Positions 45,309 through 55,418 are shown, counted from the stretch's first letter. The stretch: DNA of 64,000 nucleotides from Rhodococcus globerulus NBRC 14531 (GCF_001894805.1 NZ_BCWX01000002.1:62001-126000), one strand, 5' to 3'. Numbers and translations are program-made. Notes: a model not told the origin generated them from the sequence alone.

Positions 45309-45971
45309 ATGACAAACCTTTTCGGAGCTAACTCGCTGGGCGGCCAGGCGCCGTCGGGCCCGCAGTCGCGCTACATCCTGCCCCAGTTCACGGAGCAGAC
45401 CAGCTACGGCGTCAAGACGTCCGACCCGTACAACAAGCTTTTCGAGGAGCGCATCATCTTCCTCGGCTCGCAGGTCGACGACGTGTCCGCGAACGACCTC
45501 ATGGCACAGCTGTTGGTTCTGGAATCGCAGGATCCGGACCGCGACATCACGATGTACATCAATTCGCCCGGTGGTTCGTTCACCGCGCTGATGGCGATCT
45601 ACGACACGATGCAGTACGTGCGTGCAGACATCTCCACCGTCTGCCTCGGCCAGGCCGCGTCGGCTGCTGCTGTTCTGCTCGCCGGCGGTACGCCGGGTAA
45701 GCGTTTTGCGCTCCCCAACTCGCGCATCCTGATTCACCAGCCGGCCACCGGCGGTATCCAGGGCCAGGTTTCCGATCTGGAGATCCAGGCAGCCGAGATC
45801 GAGCGTATGCGTCGTCTCATGGAGAACACGTTGGCTCTGCATACCGGTAAGGATCCGCAGACGATCCGCGTCGACACCGATCGTGACAAGATCCTCACGG
45901 CCGAGCAGGCCAAGGAATACGGCATCATCGACGACGTTCTGGCGTACCGGAAGCTCAGCGCACAGAAGTAG
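45309..45971 (+). CDS. clpP2: ATP-dependent Clp protease proteolytic subunit 2
   Basis: The 220-residue ClpP paralogue has its Ser in [13 protein letters not shown], His in [11 protein letters not shown] and Asp in [12 protein letters not shown]. It pairs with ClpP1 in a heteromeric protease. ATG 45309 follows TTGGAGAA and lies 48 bp after clpP1, so the two are co-transcribed. The 244 bp between it and clpX hold no gene and probably contain the clpX promoter. Confidence 0.95.
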   Translation: MTNLFGANSLGGQAPSGPQSRYILPQFTEQTSYGVKTSDPYNKLFEERIIFLGSQVDDVSANDLMAQLLVLESQDPDRDITMYINSPGGSFTALMAIYDTMQYVRADISTVCLGQAASAAAVLLAGGTPGKRFALPNSRILIHQPATGGIQGQVSDLEIQAAEIERMRRLMENTLALHTGKDPQTIRVDTDRDKILTAEQAKEYGIIDDVLAYRKLSAQK

Positions 45972-46215
45972 TCGTTTTCCGCCTCGTGTCGACCACCGAA
46001 ATTCGGTGCGCGACGCGAGGCGGATCGGTCGGGAAGTGCCAGGTGGAAGACATGCCTGAACTATTTCCCCGACAATATTCTTGATAATCCGTCGACGAAT
46101 CGCCGACAACAGGTCGACCGTGGTTCGGAACAACGGGTACCGTCACATCACGGGCTGGTTCTGGATCTGCGTTCTGGCGAGTGCACGTACACGAAGGAAG
46201 TAGGGACCTCACGAG

Positions 46216-47496
46216 ATGGCACGCATCGGCGACGGCGGGGATCTGCTCAAGTGTTCTTTCTGCGGTAAGAGCCAGAAGCAGGTCAAGAAACTCATTGCAG
46301 GACCCGGGGTGTACATCTGCGACGAGTGCATCGACCTCTGCAACGAGATCATCGAGGAAGAACTGGCCGAGTCGAGTGAGGTCAAACTCGACGAGCTGCC
46401 GAAGCCCGCGGAGATCCGCGATTTCCTCGAGAACTACGTCATCGGTCAGGACTCCGCCAAGCGGACGCTCGCAGTGGCTGTGTACAACCACTACAAGCGT
46501 ATTCAAGCCGGCGACAAGGGCCGCGATGCCCGCGGCGAAACCGTCGAACTCGCAAAATCCAACATCTTGATGCTCGGCCCCACCGGCTGCGGTAAGACGT
46601 ATCTCGCGCAGACCTTGGCGAAGATGCTCAACGTTCCGTTCGCGATTGCGGACGCAACGGCCCTGACCGAGGCGGGTTACGTCGGTGAAGACGTCGAGAA
46701 CATTCTGCTCAAGCTGATTCAGGCTGCGGATTACGACGTCAAGCGCGCCGAGACCGGCATCATCTACATCGACGAGGTCGACAAGATCGCTCGCAAGAGC
46801 GAGAACCCCTCGATCACCCGGGACGTCTCCGGTGAGGGTGTTCAGCAGGCTCTGCTCAAGATTCTCGAAGGCACGCAGGCCAGCGTTCCGCCGCAGGGCG
46901 GACGTAAGCATCCGCATCAGGAATTCATCCAGATCGACACCACGAACGTGCTGTTCATCGTCGCCGGTGCGTTTGCCGGCCTCGAGCGCATCGTGTCCGA
47001 TCGGGTGGGCAAGCGCGGTATCGGCTTTGGTGCCGAGGTTCGCTCCAAGGCAGAACTCGACACAGTCGATCGTTTTGCCGAGGTCATGCCCGAGGATCTG
47101 ATCAAGTTCGGTCTGATTCCCGAGTTCATCGGCCGTTTGCCGATGATCGCGTCGGTCACCAATCTCGACAAGGCGTCGCTCGTCCAGATTCTGTCCGAGC
47201 CCAAGAACGCTCTGGTGAAGCAGTACCGTCGACTGTTCGACATGGACGGCGTGGAACTCGAGTTCACCGAGGAAGCCCTCGACGCGATTGCCGATCAGGC
47301 CATCCTCCGTGGCACCGGTGCCCGTGGACTGCGCGCCATCATGGAAGAAGTTCTTCTCCCCGTGATGTACGACATCCCCAGTCGCGACGACGTCGAGAAG
47401 GTTGTGGTGACCGCCGAGACCGTCATCGACAACGTTCTGCCGACTATCGTCCCGCGTAAGCCGGAGCGCGGCGAACGCCGCGACAAGACGGCTTAA
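46216..47496 (+). CDS. clpX: ATP-dependent Clp protease ATP-binding subunit ClpX
   Basis: The 426-residue AAA+ unfoldase delivers substrates to ClpP1P2. The N-terminal zinc-binding domain has CSFCGKSQ and CDECIDLC. Walker A is GPTGCGKT, the pore loop is GYVGEDV, Walker B lies in [11 protein letters not shown], and the ClpP-docking IGF loop appears as RGIGFGAEV. The length is normal. The stop codon falls within a 17-nt tandem repeat next to a terminator. Confidence 0.96.
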   Translation: MARIGDGGDLLKCSFCGKSQKQVKKLIAGPGVYICDECIDLCNEIIEEELAESSEVKLDELPKPAEIRDFLENYVIGQDSAKRTLAVAVYNHYKRIQAGDKGRDARGETVELAKSNILMLGPTGCGKTYLAQTLAKMLNVPFAIADATALTEAGYVGEDVENILLKLIQAADYDVKRAETGIIYIDEVDKIARKSENPSITRDVSGEGVQQALLKILEGTQASVPPQGGRKHPHQEFIQIDTTNVLFIVAGAFAGLERIVSDRVGKRGIGFGAEVRSKAELDTVDRFAEVMPEDLIKFGLIPEFIGRLPMIASVTNLDKASLVQILSEPKNALVKQYRRLFDMDGVELEFTEEALDAIADQAILRGTGARGLRAIMEEVLLPVMYDIPSRDDVEKVVVTAETVIDNVLPTIVPRKPERGERRDKTA

Positions 47497-47523
47497 CGTC
47501 AAAACAGGCTTAACGTCAAAACA
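47490..47523 (+). repeat. Perfect 17-nt tandem duplication across the clpX stop
   Basis: GGCTTAACGTCAAAACA occurs at 47490-47506 and again at 47507-47523. Both contain TAA, in different frames. The second copy runs into the terminator stem. Confidence 0.92.
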
Positions 47524-47566
47524 ACTGTGGCCCGGCATCTCTCGCGAGATGCCGGGCCACAGTTGT
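47521..47566. terminator. Strong bidirectional terminator after clpX
   Basis: A perfect 21-bp stem (47521-47541 with 47546-47566, loop TCGC) stands between the convergent clpX and MHS transporter genes. The plus side ends in TTGTTTG; the minus side ends in GTTTTGACG. Confidence 0.88.
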
Positions 47567-47581
47567 TTGTGGGGTGTTCGA

Positions 47582-48919
47582 CTAGATCGGGTTGCCGAGT
47601 TCCTTGAGCGGGGTGCGGAAGGTTTCCTTGGCGGTGAAGGCTGAGATCGCACAGATGACGCAGGCGACCGAGGTCAGAATTGCGACGGGCATCCAGTGTG
47701 TCTTGTCGCCGCCCATCAGAGCGTTGCCGATGGCGGGTGCAAAGCCGGCGAGCGCAAATCCGACCTGGGTTCCGATTGCGATACCCGAGTAGCGGACCTT
47801 GGTGTTGAACATCTCGGAGTAGAACGACGGCCAGATGGCGTTGGGTGCCGCGTAGAAGACGGACATCAAGCCGATTGCCGCAAGGAAGATGAGCGGAACG
47901 TTTCCACTGGCGATCGCACCGAAGTAGACGTAGATGAAGACCGCGCTGCCCAGGGCGCCACCGACGAAGAGCGGTCGACGGCCGATTCGGTCGGACAATA
48001 TCGCCCAGGCAGGCTGGCTGATCAGTGCGACAGCGTTTGCGGCAATGGCAACCCACAGCATCGTGGACTTGGGGATTCCCACTTCTTCAGTGGTAGCGAA
48101 GGCAAGACCGAACACGGAGAAGATGGTCGACACGACGGCGATGAAGGCGCAGCAGATGACGCGGACCAGATTTGCGCTGTGTGTGCGAAGCAGGTCGGCG
48201 ACGGGGAGCTTCGCAACGGCCTTGGATTCCTGCTGCTCGATGAACTCTTCGGGCTCTTCGAGCTTGAGTCGCATGATGTAGGCGGCAATGAGAACGATCA
48301 GGCTGCCCCAGAACGGGATTCGCCAACCCCAGGTGTAGAGAATGTCGTCGGGCAGCGCCGCGATGGGGAGGAATACCAGGCTGGCGAGGATGAATCCGGC
48401 TTGAGTGCCGTTGAGCGTCCAGCTGCAGAAGAAGGCGCGTCGGCCTTCCGGTGCGTGTTCGAGAGTGAGTGAGCTCGCGCCACTCTGCTCGCCTGCCGCG
48501 GAGATGCCCTGGGCGATGCGCATCAGCACGAGCAGTATCGGCGCGAACACTCCGATCGAGTCGGCGCTCGGGATGCATCCGATGAAGAAGGTGGCTGCGC
48601 CCATCATGATGAGTGTCAGCAGCATGATCTTCTTGCGGCCGACGCGGTCGCCGAAGTGTCCGAGAACCACGGCGCCGACGGGACGCGCGATATAGGCAAC
48701 TCCGAATGTCGCGAGGGAGAGCAGTGCCGCGTGCCCGCTGTCGGGGAAGAACACCGTCGGGAAGATGAGCGCGGCGGCTGATGCGTAGATGTAGAAGTCG
48801 TAGTACTCGAGCATGCTGCCGAGGAACGACGACGTAGCGGCGCGTTTGACCTTGGTGGTGTCTGTTGTGGGCAAGTGCCCTGCCTCAGGTCCCGACGGTG
48901 TGACCGTGCTAGCTGACAT
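47582..48919 (-). CDS. MHS-family MFS transporter, probable quinate/shikimate importer
   Basis: The 445-residue protein has about twelve membrane helices and belongs to the metabolite:H+ symporter (MHS) branch of the major facilitator superfamily. The loop motif GHFGDRVGRKKIM and LRIAQGISAAGEQSGA are typical. MHS members import organic acids such as shikimate (ShiA), citrate or dicarboxylates. Linkage to dehydroquinase, quinate/shikimate dehydrogenase and dehydroshikimate dehydratase, plus a shared upstream motif, argues for quinate or shikimate as cargo (inference). ATG 48919 is preferred over ATG 48925 because AGGAG is then properly spaced. Confidence 0.85.
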   Translation of the reverse strand: MSASTVTPSGPEAGHLPTTDTTKVKRAATSSFLGSMLEYYDFYIYASAAALIFPTVFFPDSGHAALLSLATFGVAYIARPVGAVVLGHFGDRVGRKKIMLLTLIMMGAATFFIGCIPSADSIGVFAPILLVLMRIAQGISAAGEQSGASSLTLEHAPEGRRAFFCSWTLNGTQAGFILASLVFLPIAALPDDILYTWGWRIPFWGSLIVLIAAYIMRLKLEEPEEFIEQQESKAVAKLPVADLLRTHSANLVRVICCAFIAVVSTIFSVFGLAFATTEEVGIPKSTMLWVAIAANAVALISQPAWAILSDRIGRRPLFVGGALGSAVFIYVYFGAIASGNVPLIFLAAIGLMSVFYAAPNAIWPSFYSEMFNTKVRYSGIAIGTQVGFALAGFAPAIGNALMGGDKTHWMPVAILTSVACVICAISAFTAKETFRTPLKELGNPI

Positions 48920-49058
48920 GCTCATCTCCTGGTGGAAGCGAAAGTGGAGGGCTCTACATCCGCGACGTGGTGTTCGGCGTACTTGTTCGTACTTTGAACG
49001 TTTGTGCGGAGAGCGATACACAGAATGTAACTGACGCCACACCGACTACACAAGATTA

Positions 49059-49076
49059 TTAACCAAATAGTTCATA
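49059..49076. promoter_or_regulatory. Shared operator-like motif, transporter copy
   Basis: TTAACCAAATAGTTCATA matches the motif before aroQ at 14 of 18 positions. It lies about 140 bp upstream of the MHS transporter start. A weaker relative, CTTGTTCGTA, lies nearer the gene at about 48982-48991. Confidence 0.5.
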
Positions 49077-49124
49077 AAAATCTAGCTACGTTTCGGTTGG
49101 TTATCGAAACCCCAGTTCAGAGAG

Positions 49125-51347
49125 CTATGGCTGAGGCCGCTGTGTGGCCGCAACCAGTTCGGCTACCTGCTCCTGCGTGATGCCGAGGCCGAAGGCCGCG
49201 AGTTTGCCGAGCGGCATGGAACCGGCCATGGCCATCAGTTCGGGCGCTATCGGCGGGGAATCTTCGGTGGCGGCAGCGGCCATCGCGGCGCCGAGAACTG
49301 GGCATCCGACCGGATGTGCGAACCACTCGGCGATGGTCGACATGGCGTTCAGGGGGCGAGGTCCGATGTTTCCCGGCAGGGTGATCCTGTCCGTGGTTGC
49401 AATGTCGCGCGAGGAGAAGCCGACGCGAACGTCGTAGTCACCGGCTTCGACGGCCCAGTCCTGGTCCTTGGCGGACCAGTAGGAAAATGCGCGCGGGTCG
49501 AGTGTGATCGTCGTGGTTGTCGATTGCCCGGCTTCGAGGTGGACTTTGGCAAAGCCCTTCAGCTCTTGGGTAGGGCGGTCGACGGCAGAGCCCGCGTCGT
49601 GGACGTATGCCTGGACAACCGTGCTGCCGGCTCGATCACCGGTGTTGAGCACGGTCACCGTGATCTCGGCAGAATTTTCTCCAGTGGTGATTGCGGTGTC
49701 GGTGACGGCAAAGGTGGTGTAGCTTCGCCCGAAGCCGAAGGGGTAGGCAACGTCGTGGTCGACGGAGTCGTAGTAGCGGTATCCCACATACAAACCTTCC
49801 CCGTATCGGACGTGTTGCGCAGATCCCGGGAAATGAAGGTATGACGGGTTGTCTTGCAGCCGAAGGGGAATCGTCTCGGTGAGGTGGCCGGACGGGTTGA
49901 CGAGACCGAACAGGATGTCGGCGATCGCCGACCCGCCTGCCTGGCCGAGAAGCCATCCTTCGAGGATGGCGGCGGCGTACATGCGCCACGGGTTGATCGA
50001 GACGACGCCACCGTTGGACAAGACCACGACGGTGTTCGGATTGGCGCTGTGCACGGCTTTCAGCAGGGCGATCTGGTCGGCGGGCAAGTCGATGTCCGAG
50101 CGGTCGAACCCCTCGGATTCGGTGGCTGACGGGAGGCCGAGGAAGAGGACGGCCACGTCGGACCTGCGGGCAGCGTCGACGGCTTCGGTGACTTTGTCGC
50201 TGTCCGGGGTGCCGTCGAAGGTGAATCCCGGAGCGAAGGTCACGCGGTCGGAACCCGCGATGGCCAGGATTGCGTCCAGCGCATTGTCGAGGGTGGTCGG
50301 TACTACCTGCGAACTGCCGGCCCCCTGGTACCGCGGACTGCAAGCGAACTCGCCGATGACCGCGACGGTCTGCCCTCCCGGGGTCAGGGGGAGGATCTCA
50401 CCGTCGTTTTCGAGGAGGACCGCGGATTCGGCGGCAGCGGTCCGGGCGAGTTCATGGTGATTCGCAGCGTCGTAGGTGTGGCCCTCGATCCGAGCGCCTG
50501 CGGTACGGTCGACCAGCGTCGCCACCCGCTCGGCAGCTGTGGTCACGACGGATTCGTCGAGGTCGCCGCTGCGCACGGCGTCGACGATCTGTCCGTCGGT
50601 GCCCGAGGGCGGCATCTCCAAATCCAGGCCGGCGGCAATCGCCGCAACCCGGTCGTTCACGGCTCCCCAATCGGAGACGACAAGGCCGTCGAATCCCCAC
50701 TGCTCGCGCAGAACTTCGGTGAGCAGCCAATGGTTCTGGCTCGCGTAGATGCCGTTGATCTTGTTGTACGAGCACATCACCGTGGTGGGCGCTGCCGTGG
50801 TGACCGCGTACTCGAATCCCGCGAGGTAGATCTCCCGCAGGGTTCGCTCGTCGATATCGGCGCTGACCCGCATGCGGTCGTATTCTTGGTTGTTGGCGGC
50901 AAAATGCTTGAGCGACGTACCGACGCCGCGGGACTGAATGCCGATGATCAGTGCGGCGGCCACGCGGCCGGATACGAAGGGATCCTCGGAGACGTACTCG
51001 AAGTTCCGCCCGCACAAGGGGGATCGTTTGATGTTGATACCGGGGCCGAGAAGGACCGAGACCTGCTCGGCTTTGGCTTCGTCGCCCAGCGCTTCGCCGA
51101 CGCGGCGGATGAGGTCGAGATTCCAGGACGAACCGAGTCCGACGGCCGGCGGGAAACACGTGGCCGGGATGCTCTGACCGAGCCCGAGCGCGTCACCGCC
51201 CTCCGGTTGTTTGCGAACGCCGTGCGGGCCGTCGGTCAGCAGTATCGACGGAATTCCGGCGACAGCCTGGCTGTGCCAGAAATCCGATCCCGAGGTCAAG
51301 GAAGCCTTGTCCTCGTGTGAAAGTCCGTGCGCGCTGTTCTCGGTCAC
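49125..51347 (-). CDS. Glycoside hydrolase family 3 beta-glucosidase
   Basis: The 740-residue enzyme has the GH3 layout: a TIM-barrel domain with the nucleophile Asp in GLVVSDWGAVND, an alpha/beta sandwich (about residues 300-520), and a C-terminal fibronectin III-like domain (GDYDVRVGFSSRDI). No signal peptide is visible, so it should split beta-glucosides or beta-xylosides inside the cell. Its place between the importer and TetR genes of a quinate/shikimate island suggests imported plant phenolic or cyclic-acid glycosides as substrates (inference). GTG 51347 follows GGGAGG. Confidence 0.9.
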   Translation of the reverse strand: MTENSAHGLSHEDKASLTSGSDFWHSQAVAGIPSILLTDGPHGVRKQPEGGDALGLGQSIPATCFPPAVGLGSSWNLDLIRRVGEALGDEAKAEQVSVLLGPGINIKRSPLCGRNFEYVSEDPFVSGRVAAALIIGIQSRGVGTSLKHFAANNQEYDRMRVSADIDERTLREIYLAGFEYAVTTAAPTTVMCSYNKINGIYASQNHWLLTEVLREQWGFDGLVVSDWGAVNDRVAAIAAGLDLEMPPSGTDGQIVDAVRSGDLDESVVTTAAERVATLVDRTAGARIEGHTYDAANHHELARTAAAESAVLLENDGEILPLTPGGQTVAVIGEFACSPRYQGAGSSQVVPTTLDNALDAILAIAGSDRVTFAPGFTFDGTPDSDKVTEAVDAARRSDVAVLFLGLPSATESEGFDRSDIDLPADQIALLKAVHSANPNTVVVLSNGGVVSINPWRMYAAAILEGWLLGQAGGSAIADILFGLVNPSGHLTETIPLRLQDNPSYLHFPGSAQHVRYGEGLYVGYRYYDSVDHDVAYPFGFGRSYTTFAVTDTAITTGENSAEITVTVLNTGDRAGSTVVQAYVHDAGSAVDRPTQELKGFAKVHLEAGQSTTTTITLDPRAFSYWSAKDQDWAVEAGDYDVRVGFSSRDIATTDRITLPGNIGPRPLNAMSTIAEWFAHPVGCPVLGAAMAAAATEDSPPIAPELMAMAGSMPLGKLAAFGLGITQEQVAELVAATQRPQP

Positions 51348-51374
51348 GTGTGTCCTCCCGGTTGCGAGTGCTCC

Positions 51375-51392
51375 AAAGTCAATTAGTTGGTA
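51375..51392. promoter_or_regulatory. Shared operator-like motif, GH3 copy
   Basis: AAAGTCAATTAGTTGGTA contains the TAGTT core of the motif found before aroQ and the MHS transporter. It sits 28 bp upstream of the GH3 start, in the 50-bp gap after the tetR stop. Confidence 0.45.
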
Positions 51393-51397
51393 GTCGG

Positions 51398-52072
51398 TCA
51401 GGCGGGGGTAGGCGCCGTCAGGAAAGCGACGACCATGTCGCCGAGCATGGTTCGCAGGTGCTCGCGATGCGTCGGGGCGATGAGGTCGCGGTCGAAGAGT
51501 GCTTTGAATGTGTAGCGGTTGGCGATGCGGAAGACGCAGAAACTGCTGATCAGCATGTGCACGTCGAGAGCGTCGACGTCGTCTCGGAACGTGCCGGCCT
51601 TCTGGCCGTCGAGGAGGATCTGTGACACCAGGTCGGCGGCGGGAGCGCCGAGTCCGCTGAGCACTTCGGACTTCTCGATGTACTCGCCGCGCAGCATGTT
51701 CTCGTTGGCCACCAGGCGAATGAAGTTCGGGTGCTGCTCGTGGTGATCGAAGGTGAGTTCTGCAAGTGCGCGAACAGCTGCCGTCGGATCAAGGCCCTCG
51801 AGATCGAGTTCACGCTCCTGCGCCCGGATCACGCTGTACGCGTGTTCCAGAACCGACTTGTACAGCCCTTCCTTGTCGGTGAAGTAGTAGTAGATCATGC
51901 GTTTTGTGGTGTGAGTCTTGGTGGCGATCTCGTCCACGCGGGCTCCGGCGAAACCCTTGTCGGCAAACTCCTCGGTCGCGACGGCGATGATGTTCACTCG
52001 GGTGAGATCGCTGTTTCGACGTCGTTTCTCGGGCTTGGATGCCAGTGCATTCGCGGAGTGCTCGGAGACCAT
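51398..52072 (-). CDS. TetR-family regulator of the quinate/shikimate island
   Basis: The 224-residue protein has the TetR helix-turn-helix near residues 20-65 (NIIAVATEEFADKGFAGARVDEIATKT, split over two helices, then KRMIYYYFTDKEGLYKSVLEHAY). A ligand domain follows. It lies between the GH3 gene and the divergent aroQ operon, so it probably senses a cyclic-acid or aromatic intermediate and controls both sides. ATG 52072 or GTG 52081 may be the start. Confidence 0.85.
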   Translation of the reverse strand: MVSEHSANALASKPEKRRRNSDLTRVNIIAVATEEFADKGFAGARVDEIATKTHTTKRMIYYYFTDKEGLYKSVLEHAYSVIRAQERELDLEGLDPTAAVRALAELTFDHHEQHPNFIRLVANENMLRGEYIEKSEVLSGLGAPAADLVSQILLDGQKAGTFRDDVDALDVHMLISSFCVFRIANRYTFKALFDRDLIAPTHREHLRTMLGDMVVAFLTAPTPA

Positions 52073-52147
52073 GGACCTCACTCTATCTGCGACGGAGTTG
52101 GGTGAGTTCCTTGTCGAGTGCGCGTCGGAGGAGTAGTGTCCGATAAA

Positions 52148-52165
52148 TTAACTCACTAGTTCGTA
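52148..52165. promoter_or_regulatory. Shared operator-like motif, aroQ/tetR copy
   Basis: TTAACTCACTAGTTCGTA contains the inverted repeat AACT-N4-AGTT and lies between the divergent tetR and aroQ genes, 21 bp before the aroQ start. Relatives sit upstream of the MHS transporter and GH3 genes, so it may be the TetR binding site. Confidence 0.5.
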
Positions 52166-52186
52166 CATTAGCTTCGAGGTGACCCG

Positions 52187-52636
52187 ATGGCAGTATCAAG
52201 ACCGATCCTGGTTCTCAACGGACCCAATCTCAATCTGTTGGGGCAGCGCCAACCGGAGTTCTACGGCCGGGACACCCTTGATGACGTAGTTGCCCGCTGT
52301 GAGGTCGCGGCCGCAAACTTCGGTGCCGTCGTCGAGGCAAAGCAATCGAATCACGAGGGTCAGCTCATCGACTGGATTCACGAGGCGCGCGGAAGAGTTG
52401 CCGGCATCGTGATCAATCCCGGCGGCTATTCGCACACGTCGGTCGCCTTGCGGGATGCGCTGGTCACGCTGGAAGCTCCCGTTGTCGAGGTCCATATCAG
52501 TAACATTCACAGTCGTGAAGGCTTCCGTCAGCACTCGTACGTGTCCGGAATTGCAGACGCCGTCATCTGCGGACTGGGGATCGACGGATACAGCGCCGCA
52601 GTCGAGTTCGTGTGCGTCCGAGGAGAAGAGAACTGA
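52187..52636 (+). CDS. aroQ: Type II 3-dehydroquinate dehydratase
   Basis: The 149-residue enzyme converts 3-dehydroquinate to 3-dehydroshikimate. Family motifs are [20 protein letters not shown], with the flexible Arg/Tyr lid, then [32 protein letters not shown] and [19 protein letters not shown]. In this setting it serves catabolism of quinate rather than the biosynthetic shikimate pathway, like QsuC of Corynebacterium. Its stop overlaps the next start by one base. Confidence 0.93.
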   Translation: MAVSRPILVLNGPNLNLLGQRQPEFYGRDTLDDVVARCEVAAANFGAVVEAKQSNHEGQLIDWIHEARGRVAGIVINPGGYSHTSVALRDALVTLEAPVVEVHISNIHSREGFRQHSYVSGIADAVICGLGIDGYSAAVEFVCVRGEEN

Positions 52637-53514
52637 TGAGCGAGACAATTCTCTGTGGCCTTATCGGCACAGGAATCGGTGCGTCCCTGACGCCGATCAT
52701 GCACGAGGAGGAGGGACGGGCGCAGTCTCTGCCGTACGTCTACCGCATCCTCGATCTCGACGTGATGGGGCTGGCGCCGTCGGATATCGGTGAACTGCTC
52801 ACCTACGCCAAGCGTTTCGGCTTCCGCGGCCTCAACATCACCCACCCCTGCAAGCAGTTGGTGATCGAGCATCTCGACGAATTGTCCCCTGACGCAGCAA
52901 AACTCGGAGCCGTCAATACGGTTCTCTTCGAGGGTGGCAAAGCGATCGGTCATAACACCGACTGGTCCGGCTTCGGACGTAACTTCGACACGGGACTCCC
53001 CGGCGCGAAGCTGGACCGGGTGGTCCAGCTCGGTGCAGGCGGCGCGGGTGCTGCCGTTGCGTATGCGGCGCTGACGCGCGGAGCTCGCGTGCTGACATTG
53101 GTGGATTCGAGTCTTGCTCGAGCGCAGGAACTTGCGCGGACGTTGGCAGTGCAGTTTCCCACTCAGAGCGTGGTAGCGAAGCACACCGACGACCTGGCCG
53201 ATGCACTCGCCGGCGCCGACGGGTTGATTCATGCCACCCCGATGGGAATGGCCGCGCACCCCGGTATGGCGTTCTCCCCGGATCTTCTGCGCCCGGACCT
53301 GTGGGTTGCGGAGATCGTGTACCGCCCCCTCGAAACAGAGCTCCTTCGCCAGGCGCGCTTGATCGGTGCCCCGACGCTCAGTGGCGGCGGGATGACCGTT
53401 TTCCAAGCCGTCGACGCCTTCCGGATCTTCACCGGTATCGAGCCGGACAGTGATCGGATGCTTGCCCACATGACCGCCCTTGTTCAGGGTGAGCAGGCGG
53501 CGGTAGCACGATGA
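52636..53514 (+). CDS. qsuD: Quinate/shikimate dehydrogenase, AroE family
   Basis: The 292-residue protein resembles the Corynebacterium quinate/shikimate dehydrogenase more than biosynthetic AroE. It has SLTPIMHEEEGRAQ where AroE normally has a SLSPxIHN motif, then LNITHPCKQ with the catalytic Lys, AVNTV, GHNTDWSGFGR, the NAD-binding GAGGAGAAVAYA and NATPMGM-like HATPMGMAAHPG. It oxidises quinate and/or shikimate with NAD. It is coupled to aroQ (overlap TGATG) and overlaps the next gene by 4 bp. Confidence 0.88.
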   Translation: MSETILCGLIGTGIGASLTPIMHEEEGRAQSLPYVYRILDLDVMGLAPSDIGELLTYAKRFGFRGLNITHPCKQLVIEHLDELSPDAAKLGAVNTVLFEGGKAIGHNTDWSGFGRNFDTGLPGAKLDRVVQLGAGGAGAAVAYAALTRGARVLTLVDSSLARAQELARTLAVQFPTQSVVAKHTDDLADALAGADGLIHATPMGMAAHPGMAFSPDLLRPDLWVAEIVYRPLETELLRQARLIGAPTLSGGGMTVFQAVDAFRIFTGIEPDSDRMLAHMTALVQGEQAAVAR

Positions 53515-55418
53515 GCACTCCGGTTCGAACGTCGATAGCAACCGTGTCACTCAGTGGCACCCTCGAAGAAAAGCTGGTTGCGATTGCCGCGGCGGGCTTC
53601 GACGGTTTTGAGGTGTTCGAGCCGGATTTTGTCGCCTCTCCGTGGTCGCCGAAGGAACTGCGCACGCGGGCCGCGGATCTGGGGCTGACCCTGGATCTGT
53701 ATCAACCGTTTCGTGATTTCGATTCCCGGAGCGAGGATCAATTCGCCCGGAATCTTGTTCGGGCGCAGCGCAAGTTCGAGCTCATGGAAGAGCTGGGCTG
53801 CGAAACACTGCTTGTGTGTTCCTCGCCGTTGCCGACGGCAAGCCATGACGACGGTCAGTTGGTCGAACAATTCTCGGCGCTGGCAGAGCTGGCGTCCGAG
53901 CACGGCAAGAAGGTGGCGTACGAGGCGCTGGCCTGGGGCGGACACGTCAATACTTACCGGCATGCGTGGAAGATCGTCGAGGAAGTCGATCATCCGTCAC
54001 TCGGAACCTGCTTGGACAGCTTCCACATCCTGTCCCGCGGTGACGATCCCGCTGGAATCCGGGATATCCCCGGTGAGAAGATATTCTTCCTGCAGTTGGC
54101 GGACGCACCGTTCATGGCGATGGACATCCTTCAGTGGAGCAGGCATCACCGAAACTTCCCGGGGCAGGGCAGCTTCGACCTGAGCACTTTTGCCGGGCAC
54201 GTCCACGCCGCCGGCTACACGGGACCGTGGTCACTCGAAATCTTCAACGACGTGTTTCGTCGGGCCGACACACAGCGAACGGCAGTCGACGCCCACCGGT
54301 CGCTGCTCCACTTGGAGGAGCAGGTGTCCGCCGCCGTGTCGGTTGGGGACGGACCCGAGTTGTTCACGGCACCGGAGCGGACTCCGCTCGAAGGTATCGT
54401 CTCGCTGCGCGTCGCGGCCGGACCGGCCAAGCAGGATCAGCTTCACACGATGCTGTCTTCGGTGGGCTTTCACCTGGTCGGACGCCATCGTGATCACGAT
54501 CTGCAGTTGTGGCGCCACGGCCTTCTGACCATCGCCGTCGACGCGACGGCTGGGACGGTGTGGAGCGCGCCCGGTCTCCCGGCCGACCTGCCGGTTCTCA
54601 CTCAGATCGGTATCCGCGCAACTGAACCCGAGGTGTGGGGCCGGCGAGCACTCGCGTTGGAGGTGCCGGTCGAACAGGTGCGGTTGCCAGGTTCGGCGGA
54701 CGAGAATGCCGAAGTTCCGGACGTCGTCCGCCTGAAGGTCACCGACGCGACGTCGATCGACCTACGCGGCCCAGGCAGTGCGGCGGCGTGGGAATCGGCG
54801 TTCGACATCTACCCGCTCTCGGCCGCCCGCAACCGCGCGGAGGCGTCGGTGCTCACGGGCATCGACCATGTTGCCCTTGCCGTCCCGGCCGAGAGTTGGG
54901 ACTCCGTCATGCTGCTCCTGCGGTCTGTCTTCGAGATGCATCCCCACGAGGGGCTGGATGTCACCGATTCTGTGGGACTCATGCGGAGCCAGGCGCTCAC
55001 CCTCGTTCAGGACGGTTCGGGAAACACTCTGCGCATCTCGCTGAACATGGTGGACGGCAGCCGAAGTGGGTTGCCCACCGTGCGCCGCGGCGGCGTCAGC
55101 CACGTTGCCTTCTCGTGTGAGAATATTTTTGCCGCGGCAGCCACCATGGCGGACTGGGGCTATGCGCCGCTTCCCATATCGCCGAATTACTACGAAGATC
55201 TCGAAGCGCGCTTCGGTCTCAATGCCGAACTGCTCGACCGTATGCGCGGCGCGGGAATCCTCTACGACGTGGATGCTCACGGCGAGTTCTTCCACCTGTT
55301 CACCCCGACCGTCGGCGCCGACCTGTTCTTCGAGGTCGTTCAACGCGTGGGTGGGTACGAGGGTTACGGCGAGGTCAACTCCGCTGTGCGACTGTCGGCT
55401 CAGCTGCGCGCGGAGTAG
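53511..55418 (+). CDS. qsuB: 3-Dehydroshikimate dehydratase fused to an HPPD-like domain
   Basis: The 635-residue bifunctional-type protein has an N-terminal TIM-barrel of the sugar isomerase/AP endonuclease fold (about residues 1-275): [37 protein letters not shown] and [11 protein letters not shown] carry the likely metal ligands. The C-terminal half (about 290-630) has two vicinal-oxygen-chelate modules like 4-hydroxyphenylpyruvate dioxygenase, with [20 protein letters not shown] and DLFFEVVQR. QuiC1 of Pseudomonas and QsuB of Corynebacterium share this layout and make protocatechuate from 3-dehydroshikimate. The role of the C-terminal part is unsettled. Confidence 0.9.
   Translation: MSTPVRTSIATVSLSGTLEEKLVAIAAAGFDGFEVFEPDFVASPWSPKELRTRAADLGLTLDLYQPFRDFDSRSEDQFARNLVRAQRKFELMEELGCETLLVCSSPLPTASHDDGQLVEQFSALAELASEHGKKVAYEALAWGGHVNTYRHAWKIVEEVDHPSLGTCLDSFHILSRGDDPAGIRDIPGEKIFFLQLADAPFMAMDILQWSRHHRNFPGQGSFDLSTFAGHVHAAGYTGPWSLEIFNDVFRRADTQRTAVDAHRSLLHLEEQVSAAVSVGDGPELFTAPERTPLEGIVSLRVAAGPAKQDQLHTMLSSVGFHLVGRHRDHDLQLWRHGLLTIAVDATAGTVWSAPGLPADLPVLTQIGIRATEPEVWGRRALALEVPVEQVRLPGSADENAEVPDVVRLKVTDATSIDLRGPGSAAAWESAFDIYPLSAARNRAEASVLTGIDHVALAVPAESWDSVMLLLRSVFEMHPHEGLDVTDSVGLMRSQALTLVQDGSGNTLRISLNMVDGSRSGLPTVRRGGVSHVAFSCENIFAAAATMADWGYAPLPISPNYYEDLEARFGLNAELLDRMRGAGILYDVDAHGEFFHLFTPTVGADLFFEVVQRVGGYEGYGEVNSAVRLSAQLRAE

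Noticed and set aside
45955..47652. Minus-strand frame of 565 codons
   Set aside because: Shadow of clpX and flanks; no ribosome site or domain.
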